From Blasia pusilla (lineage: Eukaryota; Marchantiophyta; Marchantiopsida; Blasiales): a DNA stretch of 64,000 nt. The position numbers were made by a program, and so were the translations under genes. A model generated the notes under the pieces. The model ran no database searches. It was given only the letters and a program-made list of their open reading frames with translations, and was not told the origin of the DNA. Location: assembly GCA_050084515.1 (NCBI GenBank), contig CM114272.1, positions 25,730,001 to 25,794,000 on the forward strand, given 5' to 3'. Within the stretch, counting starts at the first letter, position 1. Each line of letters begins with the position of its first letter. Positions 38,063-50,294 of this stretch are shown in pieces.

Positions 38063-38981
38063 CACTACAAGAAATCATGGTTTTTATGACTTGATGACTA
38101 GGTTGAGTTATTATTCACGATAAGTGACTCATAACCATTAGAGTCATATAAACCAAGTCATTTACACGAAATGACTTAGATTGCCCAATTAGTTAACAAA
38201 TTCAGTCATTGTTGACTCAATCATTGATGTATGTCTAAGATGTCATGCGTAAGGGCCATGTCAGAGTGTTACATCATCATGTGACATGGCATGAAGATGA
38301 TAGTGTAGTCACCATTGAATAACGCGTGTACTAAATGACTCAGCCATAATACACTTTCCACATCATGAAATGACTTGGCATAGTGAGTAGGATTTCATTA
38401 TCAAATGGAATGGCGTACAACCATGTGTCACCATGTTGAAGTGAATGAATGTCTTTGAAAAATCAGATAATGATGTATAAATATATCATCAAGTGCATAC
38501 ATGAAACGTGGTGGAAATGACTCTAGTCACTTCCACCACCACTTTAGTCATATTTCATGACTATACAATTCATTTTTGTGGTTTTTTGATTCATGCTAAA
38601 CTAATATAAGCCACTATATGTGACTAGATAAGTTTTTTTAAATGACTAAGGATAATGACTGTGCAAGTCATGTACATGACCACATTAGTCATATTTAAGT
38701 ACTTCAAAAGGATATTGTTATAAATGTTATAGCTATGTCAACAAGTAGATAAGTCATATATAATTACTACATCGGACTTATTATGGAGTATGTAAGTCAT
38801 TCATTTTTTAATATTAGTCATATTTTATTATTAGATTGGATTTTTTGTGTTTGGCTTAGTCATGTCAATGACTATATTAATCATATATAATTACTAAATT
38901 GGTTTGGGTTGTTTGAGTCATCTTTACAACTCTATCGGTCATATTTTATGATGACATAAGATACCGTCTTTGCTTGTAGAG
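38063..38981. mobile_element. CACTA element B, small non-autonomous, ~0.9 kb
   Basis: It opens CACTACAAGAAATCATGG with TTTTTATGAC after it, closely matching the left end of element A. It is packed with AGTCAT/ATGACT-type subterminal repeats throughout. The right end is less certain: ACCGTCTTTGCTTGTAGAG at about 38963-38981 pairs imperfectly (about 15 of 21) with the left end. No coding capacity. Confidence 0.65.
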
Positions 38982-41090
38982 TTCTTTATTGTAGATATAC
39001 ATCATCTACACAACAACAACAACAATGATATGTTATTATTACAACATATATTGTGTCGATTGTATTAGTAATTGTTGAGCCAACCACGTAAAAGATACCA
39101 GATTTGTTTTTCTTAATATGAGGAGATTCATGTGGAAATACAAAACATGTTGGACAACATAGACAAGTAAGATCAGTGAAAATCAATTTCAAATATAAAA
39201 CCATTTAAAGATTTTTAGATGTGAAGCTGAATTGTGATGAACGCTAAAAGTACATATAATCATATCATTTCGTAGATGATCTTACCAACCAAAATATAGA
39301 GGTCTTCTTACTAGGTCGAGACGAAAACTTTAGAACATAAACAAAATCAAGAGAAAACAAGTGAAAATTTAATGTAAAAGAATGACATGATGACATTGGT
39401 ACATTTGTAAAATATCTTAATGTCAACAAAATCTTAGTTTCTAATGAACGAGCTTCTTTAGATTCAACTATGACCAAATGTTAGAAGTTCCTATTGCATC
39501 TCTAAGTGTGAGTTAAGCAAGTCCATCCATTGTATTCGGCTCCCATAGTTGGTAATCTGGTTGTGTTGTCTTTTTTAGGTCCATCTTGACCAATCAAAGA
39601 CCAATGTCCTTCCCATGGAATTTTTCTTATCCACTTAATCCTAAAAGTACTCCATGACCCAAAATATTTTGGCGAGCTTTAGTTGTGTAAGGTGTACATC
39701 ATCCCCCAAATGTAGTTGTATATATGCCAATTCAAAAAAATAGATTACACAAAAATATTACAACAATCGATAAAATATAATAACCACATTCACTACCCTC
39801 GGTGAAGCTCCATCCATGTATTGGGAAATTCCTTTAAAAACTTATAAGCATCACTTGATTAGATATCAGAAAATGAGAATAGAAATACACATACTCAACT
39901 AATGTTGTTATGTATCCACAAAAAGCACATAATCAATTTATACAAAAAGTGGGAAGTTTTAATATTTACCCTTAGCTTCTTGTTGTTTGACACTTTCAGG
40001 TCACACTCTAGCACACTACCCACACTCCCAACCAACTTGGTGGAAACTTTCATTTTTTTCTTGAATTTTGGTGAAGCATGCATGTCCACCACTACTTCAC
40101 ATATACACCAAATAACTTTTATGCCATTAAATGTTGCAACGTATTTTCAAAATCACTCATTTTTTGTGCGCATACACATGACTACACAACAAAAATCAGT
40201 GTCACCGAACATACACAAAAACACGCACGATCCCATGCTAACTCATGAAACATACATAACGAGACGACAGGTACCAAAATATTTCCAGTACTCCTCTACA
40301 CTCTCCCCTTGTGTGAAGATAAAACGGAAGGAGATCTTCTAATGAGATGCTTGGGTTACACAGACAAGGCAAGGAGGCCCATAGCTCCGCCGCCTTATGC
40401 CAAGAGGTTCAACAAAGAGAGAATGAACTCTCTAGCTCTCTCTCTTGGAGGTATATCCCCTTCCCTCTCCCAAGCAGCTCTGTCCTCAATAATCTATGCT
40501 CGCAAGTCACTTCCTTGGCTCTTCACCTGCTGTTGCGGTCAATGGCAATTTCCAAAAGTGGAAAGTCAACTATATTCTGAATGAGAACTTACCCAAAATA
40601 TCAAGTTTATACATATGGCCCCAAATGAGCCGAAATGAAGGGGAAACGTGCTCTCTTAGGTTAACTGTGGCCTCAATAGATCATCCTCGACCTCATGAAG
40701 TTGTCCTAAAGTATCTCTACTAGATCTCGTTGATATATCCTAAAAGATTGGACTACTATCGTGCACATACACATCACTCCACAACATACATTTTTGTCAT
40801 CGAATATACACACAAATACACACAATCCCATGCTAACTCATGGAATATACACAACGAGACGAGAGATACCAAAATATTTCCAATCGCCCCCCTAGTTGGT
40901 GGTTAGGTCCCTCTAACTCCAGATAGCCATTTATCCCTACCTACCATGACATACATCTCTCAGACGCTAAGAGCAAAAAGGTTAGGTGCTCATGTGGCCT
41001 TATCGTTAATCGCCTTTTTGTCATCCATATCACAGACACAAGTCGGAATTTAAAACTATATACTCTATGTACATTTGGGACACATCTATG
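38982..41090. repeat. spacer with two related CA-rich repeat blocks
   Basis: No gene was recognised. Blocks at about 40160-40280 and 40750-40870 share GCATACACAT, CTACACAACA, CGATCCCATGCTAACTCATG and ACGAGACGA in order, about 590 bp apart, with distant similarity to 9275-9330. They may be parts of diverged LTRs. Confidence 0.5.
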
Positions 41091-41094
41091 GTCC

Positions 41095-41830
41095 CTAAGA
41101 AACCCTAGCGAGAGGTGGCATCAGACATGCCATATGCCACCCTCTCGAATACCTATCACATACTAGCATAGTGGTTGCACCACGGGAGGAACCACACAAC
41201 ATACATCGTAAGCTCGCAGGAATTATTGCTAAGCTCAGATCAACTGTATCGTCAATGTTAGGAAGGTTACATGCGCACAATTACGCACAGGATCCTTCCA
41301 AACCATACCATTGCGTCCCTCCAATAAGAGAATACCATGGCAAAATCTTATGCACTCTCAAGATAGTGCGCACTGCAGTTACATCCAACTTCGTGGATGC
41401 CGTCTACAGAAAGTAGACATAGTCTATTTGATAAAACCTCCGGATAGTAGGTCGATAACCACCTCCTTGAAGAGTTGCATACCTCAACGTATCCCGATGT
41501 TGCGCAATTGCCAAGTTCTCAAACGCCATGGGCATCACTCTCTAAAACAACTCAGCCCTCGGAGAACATGCTCGGATCCATACATCAAGGTCATCAAGGT
41601 TCAACACCTCACCAACATCTCGACAAATGGCCGTAGGTAAATCCGTATCTTGGCCATAAAGTAGCAAGTATGGTGAGAAAGATGCTAAGGATGCATGTCT
41701 GCTGAATCTGTATCCTATCGCCAACCACGGCAACCGGAGATCCCAATCTCCTAGGTGACCTCTCTGCAAGCCATACTCGCGTAATCCTCTCTTCACCGTA
41801 TGCATCGAGCGTGGTTACGGGTACTGCACG
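41095..41830 (-). pseudogene. Ty3/gypsy integrase C-terminus with PHD-like finger
   Basis: Seen on the minus strand: TVKRGLREYGLQ, WDLRLPWLAIGYRFSRHASL and SPYLLLYGQDTDLP (41650-41805), the integrase core end and post-core block. RVMPMAFENLAIAQHRDTLR (about 41470-41530) follows. Then comes a Cys/His cluster CMLCG...MLVCD....GWHMACLMPPL (41100-41190), which matches C-x2-C...C-[DN]-x-C..GWH..CL.PPL of PHD fingers, with the second Cys of one pair changed (CDRYSRG). Known: some plant gypsy integrases carry chromatin-reader modules at this place. Frameshifts and stops make this copy dead. Confidence 0.65.
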
Positions 41831-41959
41831 TGGAGATCAGAGTTTGTAGTTGGATGTAGGGGAGCAACCGAGTTCTACTATCTGAAACGGGGTTGCACCA
41901 TAGCACCCACCGACATCCGCGCCAGAGAGTCCTACCATAGTTACGATGGAGACTTAGGA

Positions 41960-44560
41960 GCCAAATATGGGCCCTAAGTTGACAGGAGGAGAGCAGCACC
42001 GGATACATCAGTTCCCTGAGAGTTATAGGAGTTGTTTTGCATTTAGCATGCATGATTTGGATACGCTTAAGGGTCATGGGATCCGCTTTGAGTTGTTGAG
42101 TGACACGCCGATCTTCCAAAGACCCTACAGGTATAGTGACAAGGAGAGGGCTCCAATTTAGAGTAGGAGCCAGGACTTGGTTGGAGCACAACCAATGGAG
42201 ATGTCGCATGGAGAGTATGCATCTGCCACTATTATGCCCACCAAGAAGGATGTGCATGGCAACTGGACAGATAGGCGGATGTGTGGAGATTACCGACCTA
42301 TCAATCGGTAGACAAATTTTGATAGGTATGCCATGCCCACCGCTGAGGAGATCTTTGATACGATTGGGCATGCAAAGGTCTTCAGTTCATTGGATTTGAG
42401 AGCCGAATACCATCAGCTGCCTCTCAGATTGGAGGACAGGAAAAGGACGGCATTTTGGGGAATCGATACTCACGAGAAGGATTGTTTATACCAGTGGCGG
42501 TTCTTACCATTCGGGTTAAAGAATGCCCCGACTAAGTTAAAGAGGGTCATGGATAGGATCTTGGGAGGTCTGGATTTTGCGAGGTGTAATACTGATGACA
42601 TCGTAGTCTTTAGCGCCATGTTTGAGGAGCATGAGCAACATCTAGAGGAGGTGTTTTGGCGATTGCAGATCTTTGAGCCAGATACCATTAGTTGCCTATC
42701 AGATTGGAGGACAAGCAGAAGACGACATTTTGGGGCATCGATCCTCACGGGAAGGATTGCTTGTACCAATGGCGGTTCTTACCATTTGGGTTAAAGAATG
42801 CCTCGGCTGAGTTTCAGAGGGTCATGGATAGGATCTTGGTATGTCTAGATTTTGCTAGGTGTTATATTGATGACATTTAGTGCCACGATTAAGGAGCATG
42901 AGCGACATCTAGGGGAGGTGTTTCAACGATTGTAGTTACATGGGCTAAAGCTACATCCAGACAAGTGCAAGTTCTTCTACGACTTGATTAAGTACCTGGG
43001 TTATACTATATACCTAGGGGGCCTTGGTGGCAGCTGAAAAAGATAGAGGCTATTTCATGTATTCCACGCCCTACAAATGTGAGTCGAGTATGTGCATTCA
43101 TGGGATTGGAAAACTTCTCTCGACGGTACGTCAAGGGTTTCAATTCGATTGCAAAGCCGATGATCTTTCTGACCAAGATGGATCGGGAGTGGCACTAGGA
43201 GGATGAGTAGGAGGGAGCATATTGAGGTCCGCCCGTAGATTGAGGAGACCGATCAGGGGACGTCCTTTCCAGTTGCATAGTGATTGGAGCATGTTGGGGC
43301 TTGGAGCCGTGCTCATCCAACATGACGATGAAGGTAGAGAGTTATTGGTGGCTTATGCTAGTTGCTTGAACAATGTTGCAGAGCCAAAGTATAGCCGGTA
43401 TGAGGATGAGTGCTTGGCTGCAATGTGGCTATCACACATTTCAGGTGTTATTTATCCGACAACCCCTTCACCATTATTATTGATCATCAGCGACTTAAGT
43501 GGTTGATGGAGTCTGAAAAACTTACATGGAAGCTTGCAAGGTGGGCTTTGTTGTTGCAAGAGTATGATTTCCATGTGGTGCATAGATCTAGGACGCTCAA
43601 CCAAGATGCATATGGTTGGAGCCGTAACCCATGTCTGAGTTAGCGAGATGCGATTGGAGCTCAATGGCATGGAGAGAGTGATGAAGAGTGCCAAGATGGC
43701 ACGTGTCAGCCTATTTGGGTTTGTTGGCTATGGAAAACCACATTGTTGAGACTTTGATGGCGAGGTATGATGGAGAGTCCTTAGATCAAGAGGCCGGTGA
43801 GGAGACGTCTGGTGACAGAGACATTTACGACAATGGAGTAGTCTTGGAGTACCTGCGTACTGGCAACGTTGCGAGCACAATGGGTGCTAGAGAGTGGGAT
43901 CATATCCTACAGCAAGCTAGACAATTCTAGTGGGAGGGAACACATGTGTTACAAGTTTTGAAAATGGTAGAGTACGTGTAGTGCCTCATCCTCACAGAGA
44001 GCACGATTGGTGCATCATGCCCACAAGGAGTTGGATCATTTTGGAGTGAAGCGGACGTATAGCTTGCTCCAAAAATAGTACTGGTGGCGAGGCATGCAGA
44101 CTGACGTTCAGCGGTTTGTTGCCTAGTGCATGGTCTGTGATCGAGTCTGAGCATCGTTCAATGCATTGACTCCACAATTGCATCCAATTTCGATCATGGA
44201 TTAAGGTTATAGTTGGAGTTTGGATTTTGCAAGACCTTTACTTTTGATGAAGCGCCATAGTCGTTATGTGTTGGTGATGGTTGAGCACTTCTCAAAGTGG
44301 ATAGAGTTGGTTGCATTTCCTGACAAAGCGAGTGAGGGAGTAGCGTATGCCTTCCTAAATTGAGTGCTAAGTCATTACCGCATACGAGTTGAGGTGTTGA
44401 CAGACCAGAGTATGGAGTTTTGTGGGGAGTTTCAGCCCTTGTGTGATCATGCGATGATCAACCACCGTACCACTTCGCGAGATCATCATGAGGTGGCTGG
44501 ATTAGCAGAGAGGGTCGTGTATCTCCCGGCGTACCTGCAAAACATCCCAAGAATTCCAAG
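41960..44560 (+). pseudogene. Ty3/gypsy pol relic: RT, RNase H, integrase
   Basis: Seen in order on the plus strand: IFQRPYRYSDKERAP (42110-42155), ELSHGEYASATIMPTKKDVH-like and RRMCGDYRPINR (about 42200-42310), IFDTIGHAKVFSSLDLRAEY, QWRFLPFGLKNAP, and the catalytic box as CNTDDIVVFS (Tyr to Asn) near 42590. A second copy of the box, CYIDDI, is near 42870. RNase H follows (LHSDWSMLGLGAVLIQHDDE, DHQRLKWLMES; 43270-43640). The integrase zinc region and core come last (HFGVKRTYSLLQ, YWWRGMQTDVQRF, HYRIRVEVLTDQSMEFCGEF; 44030-44450). Many stops. The RT core is duplicated in tandem. No LTR was identified. Confidence 0.85.
42400..42950 (+). repeat. tandem duplication (~277 bp) inside the gypsy RT
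   Basis: The segment from TACCATCAGCTGCC...CAGATTGGAGG to the YxDD box and GAGGTGTTT occurs twice, at about 42400-42675 and 42678-42950. Both copies encode EDxxxTxFWGIDxHxKDCLY and PFGLKNA, but differ at many bases and by a small deletion in the second. Confidence 0.85.
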
Positions 44561-46010
44561 GGTGTATCTCCCGATCATCCCTGGTATATTGATCTCCTCC
44601 GGTCTCGCCCCGAGCCATTGCCTCAACCCTCTCAGTAGGCATGGGGCTCACCAACGCAACAGTTGTGATCTATCGCATCCTCAAACGACGTTGCTCAGCT
44701 ACTCCTAAGTTGATGTCATGGTAAATGAGGCGTAAGGCGAGATAGTTCCGAGGCCTTAGAGGCGTCTTGTAGTTCCCTATTTTGAGAGGTCATATGTGAC
44801 CTGCTCTTAGGAGGTGACCTATGAGTGTAGGTCTCTCTTCGGTTTATGAGGAGTGGCAACCATGGAGAGGTTGACCTTTCCATCCATGTATGGCTCCACT
44901 TGGACCTATAGGCTCGTGGGTTAGTTGGTAGTTGGTCTCATGAGGGGACCACATGTGTAGTTGTTAGGGAGCTAGTATGGGTGTACTAAAGGCTTTTAGT
45001 GACCTGCTATGAGGGAGGTAACTTGTGTGTACAAGTCACCCATGGAGGTGCCAAAGGAGATATACCTCGAATGAGGCTCATTTGGAGCTCATTTCCTTAG
45101 GATTGCAGACCCTTGTTGGGATCCGTGATATAGCGCGGCTTGCATGTATTGAGCATGGATTATCTCTTGAAGAGTGGGCTAGGAGTGATCAATAAGAAGA
45201 TCACACATTTTGTGAATCATTGTGTATACTTTCTCTTGCTGTTACACTAGTGTGTATATGATTCACAAATATGGCTGTTTGGATGAAGCATGGTTGAATC
45301 CATATTTCATCAGAGCTAACAATGCGTATTCAACTTTATACCCTAAGGAGATGCACACTGGTTCTCAATAGAAGAGAAAGTCAGACTCAAATTGTGGTGT
45401 AGAGCACAATTGTAGTGTTGTGCGATATGCAGAAATTGCAAGCTAGTGTATTCTCACCATGCGGGAGGACATGGGGCAAAAAAATTGCTGAAATTGAAGT
45501 GAGATGTTCAGAATTGAGAAATTTGTGAAATGCGACAGATTTGACAGGATTTGAATAGTGGGAGGCTTCTCAATCCTGGTGGAGTTGCTCTAGAGTGGAG
45601 CAATTGAGGATCAGATTCTTGAGAGAATTATGGTGAGGAAATCAGTGTCAATCGTGACCTAATTGAGTATGGGCAAGTCAACAAGTGCGAGGGCACTTTG
45701 TTGCTGATTTTGAGTGAGGTGTGGTTGATTCTAGACCAAATTGGATGAATTTTTGGCAGAAGGAAAATCAAGCAAGAAGAAAATGCAAGGAGGGCACAAT
45801 GGTGTTTGATTGTGCAAGATTTTATGAGATTTGAATTTGCCATTGGAAAGCTTGTGAAAATTTGAGTCCAGTGGTGAAAACGAGATTAAAAATAGACCTG
45901 ATTTGAGAAAGATTCCAAAAATATTTTTCCCAACCGTGTGGATTCCTTGAGATGAGCGAATCATTGGTGTGAAAGGGTAGGAGAGCAACGCCGGAGGTGC
46001 TGTGTGAGGC
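44561..46010. other. no gene seen; possible LTR/3' region of the gypsy relic
   Basis: G-rich plus strand with recurring 'GACCTGCT..GAGGAGGTGACC/TAACTT' segments between 44780 and 45040, as in diverged untranslated or LTR sequence. No protein domain. Confidence 0.35.
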
Positions 46011-46011
46011 A

Positions 46012-47125
46012 TCAAAACTTAAGTTTTGACGGCCCTTGTTTGTGAAGTGAGAAGGAATGAGGAGGAGGATAGCTCTTCATTCAATCGGAACTGAAGTTTT
46101 GATTTCCCTTGTTGGTGAACGTGGTTCACACAAGGAAGAGGTTACATGTTAAACTTTCCCTTTGTGAGAGGTTGAGAAAGGTATGGGATGTCTCTAGTGT
46201 GGAGGAACTAGTGCCACTAGTTTGGAGCCGTTAACAGAGCATAGCTAGGATTGCTAGTCATAGAGTTAGTGGAGTTGAGGGAGGCATAAGAACTTAAGTT
46301 TTGATTTAGGAGAGCCCTCCCAAGAGGCAGTTTGGAGTAGCACGGCAAAGTGGGAATTGGAACTAAAGTTAAGATTCAGCTGTAAGGGCCGAGTCATTTG
46401 AAGGGCGTGGCACGACACGGTGTAGCAAGGGTGACAAAGAGTTGCAAAAGGGATTTGGAACTCTAGTTCCATTTCAAGCACAGTTCTCCAATTCTGTCAG
46501 CAGTAGTTGGGACGCTCATTTGTAACTCAAGTTCCAAATCCTCCTTCCTTGTCACTCCCACCATGCCAATCTCTGTTACGTTGTCAAGATGACCACCTGA
46601 CACTTGAACAACGCCTTGGCTTAACTGTGCTTGAAATGGAAGTACAGTTCCAAATCCCTTTTGTTCCACTGTTCCTAAACCCTAAACGCTAAACGCTCTA
46701 CTGTTCTCCAATTGGAGAACAGTGGAGCGGCTTAACTACAGTTGACTACTACGGCGTGGCACAGTGCGGCGGCGTAGGGAAGTGAAGTGAGGAGGCAATT
46801 TGTGGATCTTCTCTATAGGAAGGTGGAGAGGATAGGAAGGAGGCAATCAAAACTCTTATTCCCATTCCGCTCCTTAGTTGTGTTGGGTTCTCTCGACAGG
46901 GAGGTGGAGAGGATAGTGAAGGCAATAAGAACTCAAGTTATGATCCCTTTGCCATGGCCCGAGAAGTGAGATCGTTGACACTCTCCATTTTAACATGGCC
47001 TTCAGAGAAAGGAGAGAAGAATCGAAACTTTAGTTCCCATTTTGCAGATTCTCAAGTGAGGCACGGCTCTTCTTCAAGCGTGGTTAGAGGAAGGAGGAAG
47101 AATTGGAACTATGGTTCCTACTCCA
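46012..47125. repeat. array of ~11 short palindromic repeats
   Basis: An AACTNNAGTT-centred motif recurs at about 46012, 46087, 46290, 46360, 46457, 46523, 46642, 46852, 46932, 47023 and 47106. Examples are the perfect palindrome TCAAAACTTAAGTTTTGA at 46012-46029 and GGAACTCTAGTTCC near 46458. Spacing is irregular (about 70-210 bp). A separate perfect 24-bp palindrome around CTCCAATTGGAG is at 46700-46723. No coding function is visible. Confidence 0.7.
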
Positions 47126-47415
47126 CAGCTTGTTCAAGTGGGCGTGGCTCTCTCTATCAGGCACGGCACGGCATGTGAAGCAGAGAGGGAAAAAAATTTA
47201 TATTAATAGAAACAAAGAAAAATAGGTTAAAACCCTAGTTTTCCCGAGTAGTCAAATAGTCGGGAGCCACATGGTAGCGTATTCTTGTATGTTGAGTTAT
47301 CGAAGCTCCATGTTCAGGTTCCATTAAAGCTCTTCTGTGAGCGCACGGACGGACTAGGCCACTTTGTATCTCTAAGTTTTGTAAAGATTTCAATGACTTC
47401 GTCACTTTGTGTTTT
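47126..47415. other. junction between the palindromic array and the gypsy element
   Basis: The minus-strand frame keeps scraps of pol (RCEKTQSDEVIEIFTKL) but loses RT homology. No 3' LTR matching 49589-50294 is found, so the element is truncated here. Confidence 0.4.
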
Positions 47416-47419
47416 CTCA

Positions 47420-49440
47420 CACCGCATGCCAGCCTATCGAAGAGATCATCTATCCTCGGAAGAGGATAATTGTTCCGAACTGTCACTTTATTCTACGCAC
47501 GGTAATCAACACATAGCCTTATCTTTCCATCCTTCTTCTTCACAAAAAGAACAAGTGCTCCATAAGGTGACTTGCTAGTCCTAATGTAACCCTTTTCCAA
47601 GAGCTCACTTAACTGCCTTTTCAACTCACGAAGTTCCTCTTGATTCAACCTATATGGTGCTTTTGAAGGTGGTTAGGAACTAGGTATGATCTCTATCTTA
47701 TGGTTGACGGCTCTATATGGCGCAAACTCAGTTGGAAGCTCATTTGTCAAGACATCCTCAAACTCCTTGACCCCTTCTTGGAGTGGTTTTGGGATTCCCC
47801 TTGAAGCAATGTCCTGAACTCTGCGTATTCTGCTTGTAGCCTACTCCACTTGTCTCAAGAAGCAGAGAAACCCATTCTCCAACTCGGTCATGCTTCTTCT
47901 TGTAATCGAGTTCACTAACTCCTTTTTGCCGGAACCTCACGGACCGACCGCACGTGCAACCGTTTGCCTTTTAGCAAGACGCTCAACCTCAAGGGTCTAC
48001 GTCTTAACTCCACCTCATACGCATATAGGAATTTATTCCCCAAGAGTCCGTCAATGCCATCCATTTCGCAGATAGTGAAATTCTCCTTCAACTCAAATAC
48101 CTCGCATCCTACGGTAAACCCCAAGACCAACTCAGAAGTCCGATTAGACTTGTCTAGTGCAAATCCTACTCGAATGGGCTCATCCACCTTAGAGGTAGAC
48201 AACCCCATTTCCTTCACGATTCTCAGGCTTAGGAAGGAGTGTGAAGCATCTGTATCCACGAGCAACAAAACATTGCGATCAGCAATCTTGGATCTTAGGT
48301 ACACCAAATTGTGCGTCCTCTTGGTAACCTGAAGGGACGTCTCAAGATCACCCGCCAACAGATGCTTAGCAACAAACGCAATCATACTCCCATTACTAAC
48401 CTTTGGTTTCGAACACACTTTTGCCATGTGCCCCAGTTCGCCACACTTGTAGCATATGACCTTGTCGTTCCTTGACTTCGAGTGCTGTCCTCCTCTCGGC
48501 TTTGCATGAAGTTCCACTAGTTTTGCTGCCGGGGCAGACGACTGTCCTGGATCGTGCAGGCCCCCACTCCAAACTCTTTTGAACGTCTCCTTCTTTTTCG
48601 ACTTCTATGAAAAAACTTTTGGCTCAAAGGGTTTCTGGGTTTGGACTTCGTCGTCCCCAATCCGCTCCGCTAGCTTCAGAAGATCCGCGCAAGTATCTGG
48701 CAACGTCGGCATTCGGTAAAGGGCCTTTTCAGCGCTCGGCTTGAGTCCACTAATGAAGATGGCCTTCTTCGCATGCTCATCCATCTTTGGAAGAGAAGTC
48801 AATTTTGCACTAAACTCCCTCACATACGCGCTTAAGGAACAACTCTGCCGCATCCCCACGCATTCCACCGTGTCGTGCAACTCTTGGTACTCCGGAGTGA
48901 ATCGATCACCAATCAACACCTTAAACTCCTCCCAACTCAGAGGTGACTCGCCGGCTAGATATTCCTCTCATTGAGCTGTCCACCATTGTAGCGCATGATC
49001 CTTCAGGAAAGTAACGGCTACCGTCACCTTGTCCTCGTGCCCTCTATGCCTCAAATACAGATTCGATTCGTAAGGAAATCCTTCACTTTCCGCGAGCGCC
49101 CCACCCCAGTAAATGGCGTGGGCAGGTTTGTCTTGAAGAGCTTTTTGCTTGCACCCGGAGTTCGGGTGGCCTCTAACTCTACAATCTGCTTGCTTTTCAG
49201 GGACATCTGCTCCATCAACAACTTCAACAAGTCCAACATTTGGCTTGACTCGGTCGGTTCTCCTGAGTTTGGGCCCGATGGCCCCGCGGAAGGATTCGCC
49301 TCTGGAACGTCCTCACGTTTGGCATTCAGCTCTTTGGGAGTCTCCATCTCCTCCATAGCATCACAGTCCAGCATTGGTTCCTCTCTTGATTCACGTCGCT
49401 TGATTTGGCGCTTCTTGGGTTGTTCTCTCTCGATCGCCAT
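47420..49440 (-). pseudogene. Ty3/gypsy gag-protease-RT(start), truncated
   Basis: Seen on the minus strand: gag opens MAIEREQPKKRQIKRRES (ATG at 49440). It continues FLKDHALQWWTAQ and LSAYVREFSAKLTSLPKMD (48605-48990), then a zinc knuckle CYKCGELGHMAKVC (about 48415-48460), an aspartic protease start LLLVDTDASHSFLS (about 48225-48270; the usual D-T/S-G is D-T-D here), then [32 protein letters not shown] and the RT start LCVDYRA, NNYPLPRIDDLFDRL (47430-47640). Frame breaks at about 49060, 48970 (stop) and 48605 show decay. The rest of RT, RNase H, integrase and the 3' LTR are absent. Confidence 0.88.
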
Positions 49441-49574
49441 TTTCAAGCCACTCACTCAGATCTCCTCCTCGTTTCTTGCGTCCCTCCTCGAGCGCATGAG
49501 TCTTGCCGCTACCTTGAGTTTTCCCAAGCGTCCGGTTGATCCCACGTCCCCAAGTTCTTGCTCACCAAGGATAA

Positions 49575-49586
49575 GCTCTGATACCA
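49575..49586 (-). other. primer binding site for initiator tRNA-Met
   Basis: The minus strand reads TGGTATCAGAGC two bases after the LTR end, the usual plant tRNA-iMet-complementary site for minus-strand priming in gypsy and copia elements. It confirms orientation and the LTR edge. Confidence 0.9.
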
Positions 49587-49588
49587 CT

Positions 49589-50294
49589 TGTCGCGCCCCT
49601 AATCTCCTTGAACGTCGATCTTTATTGTTGCGGTACGTTCAATAAGACACGATCTCATCGCCAATCTGCACCCAAACACACACTCTCGTTAGTCGGGCCT
49701 GGGCCAACTAGCGTTCCAACCCACCGAGTTTGTAACTTGGCGTCTCATCAAGCTCAACCTCCCTGACTTCCTAGTTTCCAAAACATGGCAAGTCCTTCAA
49801 GACTTGGAACAGACTTCCTGATTAGTCCAGGAACCTAAAACGGAACTTGCGCGCCTAGCGATCCCAACTGTTCAACGGACCTCGTGTGAGTTCCAAACCG
49901 AGACCTAAGTCATTGAGTTGCGGGGTGAAATCCAAGAGGGATGTCTAAAGTTGCCTCCATAGACTTGGTTCAGGTTTTCCAACCCAACCCCAAACTCGCG
50001 ATCTGTTCCATGCCCTTGAGCCGCCCCGTGGCGCCCAAAGTGGGATTAGAGTTTCAAGCACTCTCGGAGACCTTCCCCCTTACTAGTACTTCTGGAGTAC
50101 TCCAATAACCCTTGTTCCACGTTTGGTCCAGGTTTCTCAGTCATAACCATAACATTTGAAACGCGAAGCCTTGCTTGCGTCTCGTCTCTTGTCTCTTCTT
50201 CGAGACCACTCCAACACGCAAACCATCTAAGTGTGAGCCCGCTAATGTTCTGATGTTTCGCTTTGGCACTCGTTTGGTCATGAGGGTCACGACA
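49589..50294 (-). mobile_element. 5' LTR of the truncated gypsy element
   Basis: It is bounded by TGTCG (49589) and CGACA (50294) on the plus strand and is 706 bp. The inner edge abuts the primer binding site. Diverged relatives in the window are at 12561-13559, 24744-25050 and, inverted, about 61400-62078. Confidence 0.85.

Noticed and set aside
41793-42371. 192-codon minus-strand open frame
   Set aside because: It is antisense to conserved reverse-transcriptase sequence on the plus strand and has no retroelement motif of its own.
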